Counted from the stretch's first letter, positions 24,575 through 36,599 are shown. The stretch is DNA of 64,000 nt from Cristatella mucedo (GCA_009760855.2 WPIO01000025.1:4074501-4138500), one strand, 5' to 3'. Made by a program: numbers and translations. Notes: generated from the letters alone by a model not told the origin.

Positions 24575-25060
24575 ATGCCCGGGCCATTGTCGTCGATTGC
24601 CATGTAGAAGGCGAGATTGGACGCACATGACGGAATGAGATTATGTGCGCGCACAGTGTGGTTTTATATGCACTGGAAGTTGTCAGTAAGCTGTGTGCAT
24701 TCTATTTGTGGTCTATTTGCCACGGATTATTGTATTGGCCCGGGCCATTGCTGTTCGTTGCCATTCATAGCTCGCGATTGTGCGTGCATGATTGGTTGAA
24801 AGTATGTGCTTCCACTTTTAACACAATGTCCTATAATTCGCAAGAATCTGGCAATTTTTAGATTGGCTCAGCCACTTTCCGACAATGTGAGACGGACCAT
24901 ATTGGATTGCTATATTCTCCCCGGCCATTGCCGTAGATTACCATGCGTTGCTCGAGATTTAACTCTTATAATGGGTGGGAATTATGTGTGCTGCGAATTG
25001 CGGTATTGGACCACTGGCATTGCTTTCGATTGCCGTGCATTGTCAAAAATTGACGGAAAA
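24575..25060. repeat. Degenerate tandem repeat with a ggccattg core
   Basis: Four spaced copies of a core like gggccattgctgttcgttgc start near 24579, 24740, 24919 and 25014 (in the last, ctggcattgc), each followed by a cgagatt/cgcgatt-like motif and a tatgtg-containing spacer in the first three. Spacing is about 161, 179 and 95 bases. An old, diverged tandem array. Confidence 0.5.
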
Positions 25061-25141
25061 AATAGCTCGAGAATTTAATGGTATCCCTTTAAACTCGGTA
25101 AAATATTATGAATGCAACGAGAATTCGAGCTTTTCGCAGCC

Positions 25142-25496
<355 letters not shown>

Positions 25497-25689
25497 TATT
25501 CTGTCCCTTTCTGTCACTGTCTCTCTCTCTCTGCCTCTTTTTCTCTGTCTCTCTTTCTCTGTTCCCTCTTTTAAAGCACACGGGAGCCAGCCGAGCGTCA
25601 GCTCACAATTCTTGACGCCTCATTCAAGTGGCCCGGGCAGTGCTACGAGCGCCCGATATAGTGCCCGATGCTGCGGCTAAAGCTCCTAA

Positions 25690-26982
25690 ATTGCTGCCAA
25701 TCTGCTTCCGCTTCCGCCTTCGTTTGCTGCGGCCAATTGCAAGCCACGTCTGCAGAGACACGACGGCGTTGCTCTTTTGTTTACGGTATTAACTTTTTGT
25801 TGCGGTCTCGTTGAAATTTGATCTTTGTCTAGTGAACACGCGCACCAATAGATGCTGCTATAGTAGAGGTCCTTTGAAGCGGTAGGGTCGTCGCAGTCGC
25901 ACTTCGTCTGACTATCCGCTGCCTTCGGGCTGCAGCTGAGCAGCTACACCGGCTCGCGGCTTTCGCGAGAATCGGACACATTTAGTCTCCTTCAAACTAC
26001 GCGTTTCAGGTGCACATAACTCCGGTACCGCACTCTTCTGGTTCGTTCCAGCGGTTAAGGTGCTCGCCCCGGGGTCGAAGGTCTGGATGAGGTCGTGGGC
26101 TCGAGCCCCGAGGCACATGTGAAGCGCCTGAATAGGGATTAAATTCTCTTGGTCGCTATACAAATGAATTATATATTTATATAATTATTTATTCCGATCG
26201 GCTTTCCTTCCTGTGCCGTTACGCGCCTCCCGATTTGCCCGCTACGTTGCCCGCTGCGGCTTGCACCTTTGGTTGGGCCACTCTGCGAGATCTCAAAAGA
26301 AATACGCCCGACTGCTGCAGGTCCAGCAGCTAGACCGCAGTCACCGAACGAAAGCGATCGCTTGCTCAAGCAGCAATCACAGTCACTGGCCAAATGCCAT
26401 TTTATGCTCACAATGGCTGCACGCGCCGTACAACTCATTAAGCTAAAAGCCACCCTCTGCCAGCCAACAAGCCGCACGTACGCCGCGAGCGCTAGCTCGT
26501 CTGAGGGCGCGCCTTTATAACGCTGCACGCCTCCTGGAGGGCGGTCGAGCCAATTAAGCAGCCGGCTAGCGACGCCAGCTCCAGCTAGCCCGCTACTAGC
26601 ATTCTTGCCTCGACGTTTTCCTCGCAGCCATGAACGCGGATGCGTGAAAGGCATTTATATTGAGCTCGCTCGCGCCGACGCCCGTTAAACGAGAATGCGT
26701 CACCCTCTTGCGTTGACCAGCAATGCCGACCTGAGCGACGCCCATTAAGAATGGCGTCGCGTGGATCAGGTTCCAGCATGCGACTAGAATGGCCCGGTAG
26801 CGGGCATTGTGGGGCAGCTGCCTCTCGGCATCTCTGGCGCATCGGGCTTGAAGTCGGAGCTCCGCTGGCGTTGCAGCGCCATGCAAACTAGTGCCAACCC
26901 TCTGAAGAAACGCACCGCGCATCCAATCAAAGCTCCGCCCCAAGGTTTCGCACGTGCTACGCAAAAGCCCCTACCCGCCGCC
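25690..26982 (+). repeat. 1.29-kb direct repeat, copy 1
   Basis: Nearly identical to 53297-54584 in the same orientation; I count about a dozen substitutions and one 5-base indel (caaag present here). It includes a SINE family B copy at the same internal position, so duplication followed that insertion. No terminal inverted repeats or target duplications are evident and no gene is recognised. It ends abruptly at gccgcc/acagg. Confidence 0.93.
26037..26178 (+). mobile_element. SINE family B (in repeat copy 1)
   Basis: The tRNA-like head (gttccagcggttaaggtgc), B-box-like gggctcgagccccgagg and LINE-like tail (aagcgcctgaatagggatta) are present; the second half of the hairpin (ttggtcgct) is mutated. 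Confidence 0.85.
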
Positions 26983-27880
26983 ACAGGATCAGGGGGGATT
27001 TGAATGAGCCAAAGTGGGGGGAAATTCGGCAACGCTCTGCTGCTCGGACATGTCGGCTTTGAGCTTTGGGGTTGGTGCCACGAGTGAACTAAAAAAGGCA
27101 TTCTCCTCCAATCCGACCGTTTTGCGAATTGAAAGCGCACACGAAAATGCATTTGCACTTGGGAGGTTTCTTGAACCTGAGAGGAGAAACGCCTAAAACG
27201 AGTGTACGGCCTACCCTCATCGAGTCTGCCAAGCGCCCTGCGTGCGTCGAAGCCGCAAGGAAGTCCGGGGGCGCAAAATCGGGGTGCGACGCATCTGGTG
27301 TTTTGCATCCGTAAGCAATAGACATGATGGGGAGCAGGTTGATCCTGGGCGTCTGTCGCGCGTGCGAAATGAGCGCGCAGCTCTCGATGGCGCATGCGGA
27401 TTAAAAACAAGCTTTTGTGCTCTGTAGTGCCGCCTTACGCTTACAAACCGACGAAATTAAATTGACTTCTGTTGGGTTACGTTCATTTTATAGTATCTAG
27501 CCGTGCAAGATCACGGGAACTCCAACTTGGGTTTGGAAGGCGACCCTTAGTGTCCGCTGTGACGTAGCTGTTAAGCCAGCCCTACTAATTAGGTAATCTC
27601 GCAGCTCCTTCGTAATCACTGAAAACGGCGGCGTGCTAAATCGGCCGCACTATCACATGGCCGTTGAGCTAAGGAGTTTCGCTACATGCTTCGCACCGTA
27701 CGCCAGCTGTTGCACGAAATGGCAGGCTTTGGAAGGCTGCAGCCGACGACCGTAGACGAGCGGACTGCTCTACACTACGGATGTGAACTTTCCATCTTTA
27801 GTTATGGACGCGCTCTTCGCGTTTGCTTCCTCCGCGTTCCGCTACCGCCGGCTTACCCGCTAGCACTGGCACTGCATTTA
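26983..27880. other. Host DNA with no recognised gene
   Basis: Short frames only; none has a domain or repeat match. Confidence 0.4.
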
Positions 27881-27884
27881 TGTA

Positions 27885-28025
27885 TGTATGTACTTCCGTC
27901 TGTAACTCCACAAAGCCGTAAAGATTATGTGGGTGATACGCAGGAGAGTTTTTTGTATAGCGCACTCACAGCCTAAGCGGCTTTCGGTACGCATTCGGTA
28001 GCCAAGAGACTTCGTCTCGCGCAAC
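27885..28025 (-). mobile_element. Short interspersed repeat, family C
   Basis: An inverted copy lies at about 60865-60995. Shared segments include ggctaccgaatgcgtaccga, aagccgcttaggctgtgagt and gcgctatacaaaactctcct (minus-strand sense). The gcgctatacaa ending resembles the ends of families A and B. No tRNA-like boxes were confirmed. Confidence 0.6.
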
Positions 28026-28321
28026 AAAGAGAAGGCGGCTCTGGCATATACGAGTACGTTCAACGAAGGCCACCGAAACAATAATAATCATATTAATAAT
28101 AATAATAATGCACTTGATAAAGCGCCCTCGGAGAACTCAATCTCTCTCTCTATGCACTTTACATTTGCTGCAAAGGGAAATGCAATTGAACGGTGAGTAA
28201 AATCATGCTTGACAAACAAGCAAAATGAATAACATGGTTAGGGGTGACATGCACAGGGTCAGCATGCAAAGTTAGTGGCAGCATGCACAGTGTCAGCACG
28301 TATAAGCACATCAAGGACGAA

Positions 28322-30391
28322 TCACAACGACCCACTAAATGCTGTCCTAAATAGGTGTGTTTTTAAATTCTTTTTAAATGTGGTCAGGTCAGGGGATGTT
28401 CTGACGCAGGTCGGGAGGAAGTTCCAGGCTTTGAGAGCATACGAACTAAATGCAAGGTCTCCAAAGGATTTGAGGTTTGTACGGGGTATTTGTAGACTGT
28501 TGGATTCCGAAAAACGGGTGGTACGATGCTTGGCCTGATGGGGGAGTATATATGAGAGATAGGCTGGAGCCAAAGAATGAAGTGACCTAAAAGTGAGCGA
28601 CAAAACCTTGAAGTCAATCCGTTGCTTCACTGGTAGCCAGTGCAGGTCGGCGAGAAGTGGAGTAATGTGGCAACTGCGACGCTCACGACAGATAAGTCTA
28701 GCTGCCGAGTTTTGCACCAGCTTCAATCGCCCGATCGCACATGCTGGTAGGCCAGTAAGCGGTGAGTTGCAGAAGTCGAGACGGGATGTCACAAATGCAT
28801 GGACCAACTTGGACGTGGTATCCTTATCTAAACAAGCCCGAATTTTAGCAATGTCATGAAGCTGAAAATAGGCAGATTTGACTGTGGAGCAGATATGGTC
28901 GTCTAACGAGAGGTCGCTTTGGAATATGACACCTAGATTTCGAGCTGATTCAACTGGAGATATGTTGGCAGAGCCAATTTTAAGCGTCAGCCTTTCCAAT
29001 TTGTGAATCACACTGGGCTTGACAATAACTAGTAAGTTTGTTTTATCATCATTTAGTTTTAGAAAATTTGCTGCCATCCATGTGCGGATGTCATCAATAC
29101 ATGTAGCAAGTGAGTTGAGAGAATTCGAGGTGCTCGAAGGCTGGGCGGGATCAAAGGAAAGGTACAACTGAGTGTCATCCGCATTGAAGTGAAAGCCTGG
29201 ATTGTGCTTGGCAATCACATCAGCAAGAGGCAGAGTATACACCGTGAAAAGAACCGGACTTAGCACTGAGCCCTGAGGTACGCCATATTTCAGAGGTACC
29301 TCAGATGATCTTTGTCCATTCACGTCAATACTCTGGAGTGTCCCACTGAGATAGGACCTGAACCACTGCAGAGCAGTGCCATGTGATGCCCACGCGAGAT
29401 GAGAGGCGTTCTAGAAGAACTTTGTGATCGATGGTATCAAAAGCTGCCGAAAGATCGAGAAAAACAAGCAAAGACACTCTACCCATGTCTGCATTCCTAA
29501 GTAGGTCGTTGTATACCCTAAGCAATGCCGACTTTGTGGAGTGATTAGCTCTAAAGCCAGACTGGAACTTACTAGCAAGGTGTGAGATATCGATATATGA
29601 GTTCAGCTGGCCCGCCACGACCCGTTCCATTGTCTTTGATAGGAATGGTAGAAGGGAGATTTCACGGTAGTTGCTCAAGTTCTCTTGGTCTAGTGTTGAA
29701 TTCTTGAGAAGTGGCCTGACTAAAGCTTTTTTGAAAGGTGCTGGGACATGACCTGAGGCTAATGACATATTGAAGATGTTAGTTATGCATGGCAGTAGCA
29801 GATCAATGCAACGTAGGAGCAGGACAGTGAGGATAGGGTCCAGAGGACTTGTTGTCTTCTTTGATTGAGATACAAACTTCAGGACTAGATCACTAGTGAC
29901 CTGCTTAAATGCAGACATTGAGGTGCAGCCAGAACCGAGGAACAGCATTCTAGTGGTGATGTTGTCATCGCAGGGGTGGATTCCCTGATCTTGTCTATCT
30001 TCTGCACAAAGAATCGAGAGAAGCGATCGGCTAGATCATCACTAGGATCATCAGGTAAGGAGCTAATCTGGGAGCGGTTGAGGAGATGGTTGATCGTCGA
30101 CATCAGCATTTTTGTATTGTGCATCTGTGATTCAAAAATGTTTCTATAGAAGCTTGATTTGGCCTTTGCTAGGATGGATTGGTACGACCTACAGTAGTCT
30201 TCATATGCCTGTCGATGGACAGGCAGTCCAGATCTTTTGTATGCTTTTTCAAGCTTTCGCTTAGTAGACCTGGCTTGTTTAATATCTGTGGTAAACCATA
30301 GGCCGTCTGGGCGGGGGCGCACAGTGCGCTTTGTCAGAGGTGCAAACTCGTCGAGCGTGTCAGCTAGTGTCGTGTTGTAGCTATCTACCAA
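28322..30391 (-). pseudogene. LINE reverse transcriptase and C-terminal domain
   Basis: Reverse-transcriptase blocks are visible in order on the minus strand: LSNYREISLLPFLSKTMERV, FQSGFRANHSTKSALL, LVFLDLSAAFDTIDHKVLL (first catalytic Asp), GVPQGSVLSPVLFTVY, and FNADDTQLYL (catalytic Asp pair). The C-terminal part ([20 protein letters not shown], then [20 protein letters not shown]) is the segment seen again in truncated copies at 57.5 and 58.6-59.1 kb. Two frame breaks, near 29324 and 29900, inactivate it. It shows few internal stops, in contrast with the viral genes next to it. Confidence 0.9.
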
Positions 30392-31200
30392 TGATGACAG
30401 ATCGGATGGAGGTCTGAGCAGCAGAGGTGAAGCAGATACTCTTGCACGGACAGCATCGATGTCAAGGTCTTGAGGTTTCGCGATTCACAGGTTATTCTAG
30501 AGGAGGAGGTGGGCACGCACTGTAGATTGAATGAGATCTGCATGTGGTAAGATAAGCAGGATTTGGTGATAATTGGTGTTGACAAAGTGCAGTTGTATGA
30601 GAAAATCTGGTCGAGTGTGTGACCCTTAATGTGAGTAGGGCCATGCACATGAGCCACAAGAGACGATGAATCAGTCAATGCACGAAATTCGGTGCTGAAA
30701 GCGTCAGATAAGTTATCAAAGTGAACGTTGAAATCACCCATAACGAGGAAGGATCGATTTCTTGCACACAGAATCGAAATGAGATTGGAGAAATCTGAGA
30801 TAAAGAAGGATATGATACCTGGTGGGCGATTGACTACTGCCACTATCGGTAGCTTGTTTTCGGGTGAGACCAAGACAATTGATTCAAAAGACTGCTTTGA
30901 GGGTACTGCATATGGCTTGAAGTTGAATTTGGAGCGCACGATAATAGCAACTCCACCTCCAGTTTTGATCGATCTAGGGGTGTGAAAGAATGAGAAACTA
31001 GATGGTGTTGCGTCTTTTGTTGTCGGGCAGTTTATCGATTTCAGCCAAGAATCAGTTAAGGCGAGCAGGTCGATACCATTTTCAGAAATAAGGTCGCTTA
31101 TTACCAGAGGTTTATTGCACATTGAGCGAGGACTCCAAAGGCAAGCGTTAAGTCTGGCCGATGGAGTTGCAACAGGCCTGATGTTAAGATAGCTGTACAT
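30385..31200 (-). pseudogene. LINE endonuclease domain
   Basis: Shows endonuclease/exonuclease/phosphatase-family blocks in order: a start-like MCNKPLVISDLISENGIDLL, DSWLKS, GGGVAIIVR, then VMGDFNVHFD (the GDFN block) and GPTHIKGHTLDQIF (usually S-D-H or THxxG-TLD). This domain nicks target DNA to prime reverse transcription. The frame runs back into viral sequence at its apparent start, so the true N-terminus is lost. The reverse transcriptase follows on the same strand. Confidence 0.85.
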
Positions 31201-31205
31201 TCCTA

Positions 31206-34200
31206 TCATGATCATACAGATACTCACAGTCATGATATTGTAACTGGTTCTAAATTAGTTGCAGTTGTTAAAAGAGCTGAATATACTAGTACTATTTTAA
31301 ATCAATTGAAATCACTAAAGGAATAAACAGATCAACTCATTGGAAGAAATCCAGATTCTGGTTGGAGGTTAATCGGTGTACAACGTCTTGAGATTAATGT
31401 TAGTGAATATATTGTTAGAGCAGGTTCGTCTTATTTAGACCTGCTGCTTTAACAAAGAAACGATGTTGTATAGATATAAAGAATGAAGATAATTATTGTG
31501 CTTTATGGTGTGAATTAAGATTTCTAAATCCAGTAAGCAGTCATTCTGAAAGATATAATGATTTATTTAAAATATTAGAAAAGACTATTCATCATTTAAT
31601 GAACCTCTATCACAAATCGAATAGCCTCTCAAAGTAATTGATACTAAAAAATTAGGTAAATTATTTAACGTTAGTATAAATGTCTATGAACACAATAATA
31701 AATCAGGTGTCTATTCTCAAAAAAATGTACCAAGAAGATTAGAAATTCCAGATAGACGTAATAATTTGTTATTAATAAGTAAAAATGAAAAGAGTCATTA
31801 TGTATTTATATAAAAATTAATAGCCTTTGTAGGAGTCCAAATAAAGGAGGATCAATATTCTACTGTCATAGATGTATAGATAAATTCTTTATTTCTACAG
31901 ATTTGGAAAATCATTTACTTTTGTGTAATGGTGTTAATTCTAGTTATTCTAACTTAAAAATGCAAGGAATTAAAGAAAATAAGAAAACAGGTAAAATAAC
32001 AGATAATACACTTTTAATATTTAGTGATTATGCAAAACTTATTAAAACTTTATATGTATTCTATGCAGATTTTGAGAGTTTGTGTGTAATAACATGTGAT
32101 ATTTTTTAGGAAAGTATAGTATCTGATGATTTTAATCCAAAATATTGTAATAGTAAATTAACTACTGGTAAATGCAGTGATTCATGTACAAATATGCTTC
32201 AAGCTTCATGTGGTTCATGTGCTATTATTGTTGATCTTAATGGAAACATTGTTGATGAATTTATAAATAGAGGTGAAAGTTGTGTTAAATTATTTTTAGA
32301 GTTTCTAATAAACAAATCTAAAGATCTAAAAATAAGTTATTAAATTTAGTTGAAGTACCTCTTGATATCAATGATGATGTAATTGAAGAGTTTAAGAAGT
32401 CTAAAAAATGCTGGATTTGTTGTAAAGGATTTTATTATATGAATAGTAAAATAAAAGTCAGAGATCACTGTCATTTTACAGGTAAATTTAGAGGAGCTAC
32501 ACATAAACTTTGTAAGTCACTTGCTAGATTTCGTAAAATCACTTGGAAACTTCCCATCTGTATACATAATTTCAAAGGCTATGATTCTCACTTGATTTTA
32601 AAAGGAATGTCATCATTCACTAATGATTCTAAACCTGTTGCACATAACATGGAGAATTATATGTCAATGTCATTTGATGATTTTGAGTTCAAAGATTCTT
32701 TTAAATTTAGGAATAATGGTTTATCCGATATTGTTTCTTCATTAAAGAAAGCAAATTCAAAGTTTGATATTACAATGAATATCTTTAATAAATTATATCA
32801 AAATATTAAGCATGATATTCTATTAGATATGTTATCAAGAAAGGGTGTTTATCCATATGATTACATGGATTCTTTTAATGGATTAAATGAGAAAGAAATT
32901 CCTAATAAATAAAGCATTCAACAGTAATCTTGATTTTAATAAAATTATTAGTGAAGAAGAATATGATCACGAATTAAACGTCTTTTAAGTTTTTAATATG
33001 AAAGATTTAGGAGACTATCATGATATTTATCTCAAATTAGATGTTACTCTTCTTGCAGATGGCTTTGAAGCATATAGAAACAGTTTTATTGAGTTATTCA
33101 AATTTGATCCTGCTCATTATCTATCTGCACCACATTATGCGTGGTCTTGTACTTTGTATTATACTTCATGTGCTATAAACTTACTAGGTAAAAGAGAAGG
33201 AGATTTAAAACTTTATCAAAAGTTTAAGAACTCACTAAGAGGAGGAGTTTTTCAATTAAGTAAAAGGATTTTTTAATCCAGTATCAACAATCATATTATG
33301 TATTGGGATGCTACAAGTTTATATCCAACAGTTATAATGTGGCACTTGCCTATTACAGAACCTATTGAAGATGAATTAAGTAATTGGTTGCTTGAAAAAA
33401 TAATTGTATTACCACCAGATGCTGATATAGGAATATTTGCTTTATGTGATTTAGAATATCCAAATGAGTTACATGATTTACATAATGATTATTCTCTTTG
33501 TCCTGAAAGTAGAGTTGTTGATCCTTACGAATATTCAAAATACCAACAAAGATTTTCAACAGGACCAAGTAGTGTTCCAAAATTGATTTGTTATTTCTCT
33601 AAAAAAAATAATTATCCAACTCATTACAGATACTTTCAAGTTGTTGTTAGTGAAGGATTTATACTAACTAAAATACATAAAGTCTACAAGTTCAATCAAG
33701 AGCGTTTGGCAAAACCATTTATTGATATTTGTGCAGATAAAAAGACAGAATTTGATCGCATTAGAGATGACTTCAAAAGAAATCTATATAAAGGCTTTAA
33801 GTGTCAGATTTTCGGAAAAACTTGTGAAAACGTTGAAAATAGAACTTCTGTTAGATTAGTAAATACAGGAACTGACAAGAATGATTTATTGTATAATAAA
33901 TTAATGAAAGACCCTAGACTTAGCTACCCTTCTAGACAAACCAATTGTTATAGGTGTTGCAATTCTTGATTTATCAAAATTACATATGCAAAGATTGTAC
34001 TACAATGTATTGAAAAGCAAGTTTAATGACAGAATAAATGTGTTATATACAGGTGCAGATTCGTTAGTTGTTGATATAAAAAGTAAAAATTTGATGTAGA
34101 AATGTCTGATATGAATTATTGGTTTCATAAAGATGAATTTGGTAAATTCAAGGATAAGATTAAAGGAGCTAAAATTAATGAATTAATTGCTTTAAGACCA

Positions 34201-34560
34201 AAACTATATTCTGTTAGTTCTGTAAATCCAATTATGAAAGCAAAGAGTGTTCCAAAAGAAGTAATTAAATATTCAAAATTAACACATCAAGAATACTCTG
34301 ATTGTCTATATACAGCAAATAAAATATTTATGGATAATCTTAATACTACAGAGTTCTGTGAAACACTTGATATAGATTTCTATCATATGACACAAACTGT
34401 ACATAATATTATTACAAAAAAATTGAAAAAGAGCACTATCAGCATTTGAATCAAAACGTTATTAGTTAGATTGTGGATGCTGTAGTTACGCATACGGTCA
34501 TTACAAAATTGCTAAAGCTTTAAGTGAAGGAACTAATCCTGGTCGTTGGGATATTTGTAA
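31206..34560 (+). pseudogene. Protein-primed family B DNA polymerase (broken or alternatively coded)
   Basis: Landmarks in order: a CHRC...H...C zinc-type segment (31860-31930), YADFESL (about 32070), the CWICC and DHCHFTGKFRGA Cys/His cluster (32410-32500), the exonuclease-like GYDSHLIL (32578), LGDYHDIYLKLDV (33008), polymerase motif A WDATSLYPTVI (33304), a motif B-like FKRNLYKGFKCQIFG (about 33774) and YGHYKI near the end (about 34490). Motif C reads YTGADSL (34046), where the first metal-binding Asp of the usual Y-x-D-T-D-S is Gly. Four stop-type codons are in frame (TAA 31324, TAG 32107, TAA 32986, TAA 33274), and there are frameshifts near 31425, 31815, 32340, 32905, 33930, 34085 and 34440. 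The N-terminus is lost at the LINE junction. Its role would be replication of the linear genome. Confidence 0.88.
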
Positions 34561-34646
34561 TATTGATATAGATGCCAAAAAGGAAAAATTAGGACAACAA
34601 GCCAATACCTGTAAAGAAAGTTAGATTTGTAGATCAAGAGAAAATA

Positions 34647-34712
34647 ATAATAATAATGCACGTGATAAAGCTCCATCAAAGAACTTAATCTCTCTGTAGG
34701 CGCTTTACAAAT
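34647..34712 (-). mobile_element. LINE tail fragment inserted in the viral element
   Basis: Reverse-oriented (ATT)n followed by the tail region (gataaagctccatcaaagaa, cttaatctctctgtaggcgc, tttacaaatg), the host LINE/SINE 3' terminus. It lies just after the polymerase gene and shows host transposition into viral DNA. Confidence 0.8.
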
Positions 34713-34814
34713 GGAAGTAGATAAAAAATACGTTGATAAGCAAGAGGAAATAGAACTGTCCAAGTCACCAGAGAAATTAAATATATATTAATAAAAAATA
34801 ATTACTATTATAGG

Positions 34815-35102
34815 ATGGATCCCAGAGAAGATTTCCGATTCTCAGAAGAATCTTGTGATGAATCTATTGAAATTACTAGTTTACATAGTGAACCTGAGTA
34901 TTCAGATGACTCAGAAGAAGATCCTGACTACGATCCTGAAATGGAATCAGAATCAGATATTTCTTACTCTAGTATTAGTGAGTCTGAAGTTGAAGATGAA
35001 GAAGAAGGTGATATATGTCTTGAAGAACTTCTATTTGGTAGACAAGATGAAGTATTTTAATTTTATTTTGAAGACGAAGAGAGTGATGTAAGTCTTGAAT
35101 AA
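34815..35102 (+). CDS. Acidic hypothetical protein
   Basis: A small frame (MDPREDFRFSEESCDESIEI start) is dominated by Glu, Asp and Ser. It starts three bases after TATAG. The formal stop is TAA at 35058, but the same frame continues with further acidic codons (FEDEESDVSLE) to another TAA at 35100, so read-through or recoding is plausible. No function is recognised; acidic Ser-rich proteins occur in many DNA viruses. Confidence 0.5.
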
Positions 35103-35131
35103 TTTCAATTAAATAAAATTATCTTTACATA

Positions 35132-35136
35132 TATAG
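35132..35136 (+). promoter_or_regulatory. TATAG start-proximal motif (representative)
   Basis: TATAG followed by A/G-rich bases lies 2-8 bases before the start codons at 34815, 35140, 35474, 36015, 43802, 44710, 46498, 47125 and 51017 on the plus strand, and 38479, 41041, 43103, 51006 and 52436 on the minus strand. It is probably a TATA/initiator-type viral promoter with almost no 5' leader, comparable in style to the short AT-rich late promoters of virophages and large DNA viruses. Function is inferred. Confidence 0.65.
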
Positions 35137-35139
35137 AAA

Positions 35140-35451
35140 ATGGATGTCTCAAGAATCCTTAGCTGTGAGCAATCTAGAGAAATGGCAATAAGAATCTGTT
35201 TACAAAAACTTATAGGTGAAGATCAACGAATTTTTAAACATTCACTTGATAAACTTATTCCTGATTTAGATAGTTCATGTATTAGTGTTCGTATTGATAT
35301 TTGTGATACATGTGATAAACTAATGGAATGTCGTAGTAAAATAAATGAGATGCTTGAAGAAGCAAACAAAAAATCTAAAACTCGAAAAAACAAAAGCAGA
35401 TGTTCAAATTCTTTAATTATGTTTTTGTTAGTTAAAATTGTTAGAATGTAG
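35140..35451 (+). CDS. Hypothetical viral protein with a CDTCDKLMEC motif
   Basis: A 103-codon frame starting at MDVSRILSCEQSREMAIRIC, four bases after TATAG (35132-35136). It carries CDTCDKLMEC near residue 65 and a lysine-rich C-terminus, which could bind metal or nucleic acid. I do not recognise the family. It is followed closely by the next TATAG-led gene at 35474. Confidence 0.55.
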   Translation: MDVSRILSCEQSREMAIRICLQKLIGEDQRIFKHSLDKLIPDLDSSCISVRIDICDTCDKLMECRSKINEMLEEANKKSKTRKNKSRCSNSLIMFLLVKIVRM

Positions 35452-35473
35452 TTTTTTTATTACTATATAGGAA

Positions 35474-35973
35474 ATGCAAACCGATGTTAGTAATCTTTCC
35501 CTTGCAACGAGTGCTACTCTACTTAAATCTTATGTTGATTATCTTGTTAAATAAAGAATGACAACTTTCGATCAAAAAACACTCGATTCAGATATTTCAT
35601 ATATGACTGACGCATCAGTTAAGAAATTCTATCTTGATGAATGTGATATTGAAGCTCAAAAAAAATTAGTGCAGGACTATCAGATGTAACAGCAAGTCTA
35701 GAAACAACAATTAGATCTAAAGTTGATGTTCTTCTTGATACACCTGGTGAAATCTCAGGATATACAACGTGGATTGCATCACAACTTCCAGCAATCTCAA
35801 GAGTTATCTCAGGAGTCTCTGGAGTTAAACCTTATACCTCTAGAATTTTTAAAGATGAGTGTTATGCAGTTCTACCTGATTTGAGTGATGGAACAAATGC
35901 AAGACAAAAAGCAACTGCAGCAGCACCAGCAGCACAATCACAAACAACTAGCGATGCACCAACCACTTTGTAA
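35474..35973 (+). pseudogene. Hypothetical viral protein, Ala/Ser-rich C-terminus
   Basis: Starts three bases after TATAG (MQTDVSNLSLATSATLLKSY). It has one in-frame TAA near 35552 and a frameshift at a run of A near 35660, after which coding continues (EISGYTTWIASQLPAISRVI) to AAPAAQSQTTSDAPTTL and a TAA at 35971. No domain is recognised. Position among structural genes suggests a virion or host-interaction role, but that is inference. Confidence 0.5.
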
Positions 35974-36014
35974 AATTAATTTAGATTAAAATAAAAATTC
36001 TAATATTATAGAAA

Positions 36015-36596
36015 ATGGTTTCTGTTGAAACAAGGGGTAGAGACTGTCTTGAAGAAGTACAGGGTCAACAATATTCAAACTTTAAACTCTGTTCTTATCC
36101 AATGGGTAGAATTGAAGACATTAGATCAACTTCGTTAGATGCTGTAAAGCTAGTATTAGAAAACCAGAAATCAGAAATATATTTAGTAAAGTTAGATATG
36201 GTTCAATCTTTGAAGAGTTCCTGAAAGACTTCAGAATAAAAAAATAGTATGAAGTCTGAAGCTTACTCTAAACAAATATAACTAACTAGACAAATAAAGA
36301 AAGAAATAGATGCAGGAAAGAGTTGACTACCAGAAGAGTTGATTAAAGAGACTGTGGATTGGAAGATTTAGGAATCAGGCTTAGGAATACGAAATAAACT
36401 ATTAATTGGATAGAAAAGATCTAATGATCTTGATGGAGAATATAAAACATTTGATAGAAATTCAGTTTCAATACAATCAGAAGGACTTGGCATATTTATG
36501 CCGAAATCTGAATTAATTCTAATGACAGATGGATTAATAGGTAGTACAGGATATGAAAACTCTATTTGAATGTTTAATTTTCCATCAGATAGTTAA
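36015..36596 (+). CDS. Unknown viral protein read through seven stop-type codons
   Basis: Starts three bases after TATAG (36007-36011) with MVSVETRGRDCLEEVQGQQY. The same frame runs 193 codons to TAA 36594 with no frameshift, but contains TGA 36222, TAA 36237, TAA 36279, TGA 36324, TAG 36369, TAG 36411 and TGA 36567. Between these, the sequence is protein-like (KTFDRNSVSIQSEGLGIFMP, then KSELILMTDGLIGSTGYENS). No family is recognised. It is one of the clearest local cases for codon reassignment; the alternative is a pseudogene that gained only substitutions. Confidence 0.5.
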
Positions 36597-36599
36597 ATA

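Larger units (their letters stand above)
28082..31200 (-). mobile_element. L2/CR1-like LINE retrotransposon, nearly full coding part
   Basis: Read on the minus strand, the element begins near 31200 within an apurinic endonuclease domain and ends with the 3' untranslated region, tail hairpin and (ATT)n at about 28082-28110. The protein is split into several frames by small indels near 30388, 29900 and 29324, so this copy is dead. Its 5' end abuts the viral DNA polymerase gene with no intervening host sequence. At least nine shorter copies of the same family lie in the window. Such non-LTR elements move by target-primed reverse transcription and are common in invertebrates and fish. Confidence 0.9.

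Noticed and set aside
26169-26654. 161-codon minus-strand frame present in both copies of the 1.29-kb repeat
   Set aside because: It is preserved only because the two copies are recent duplicates; it has no domain and overlaps several frames on the other strand.
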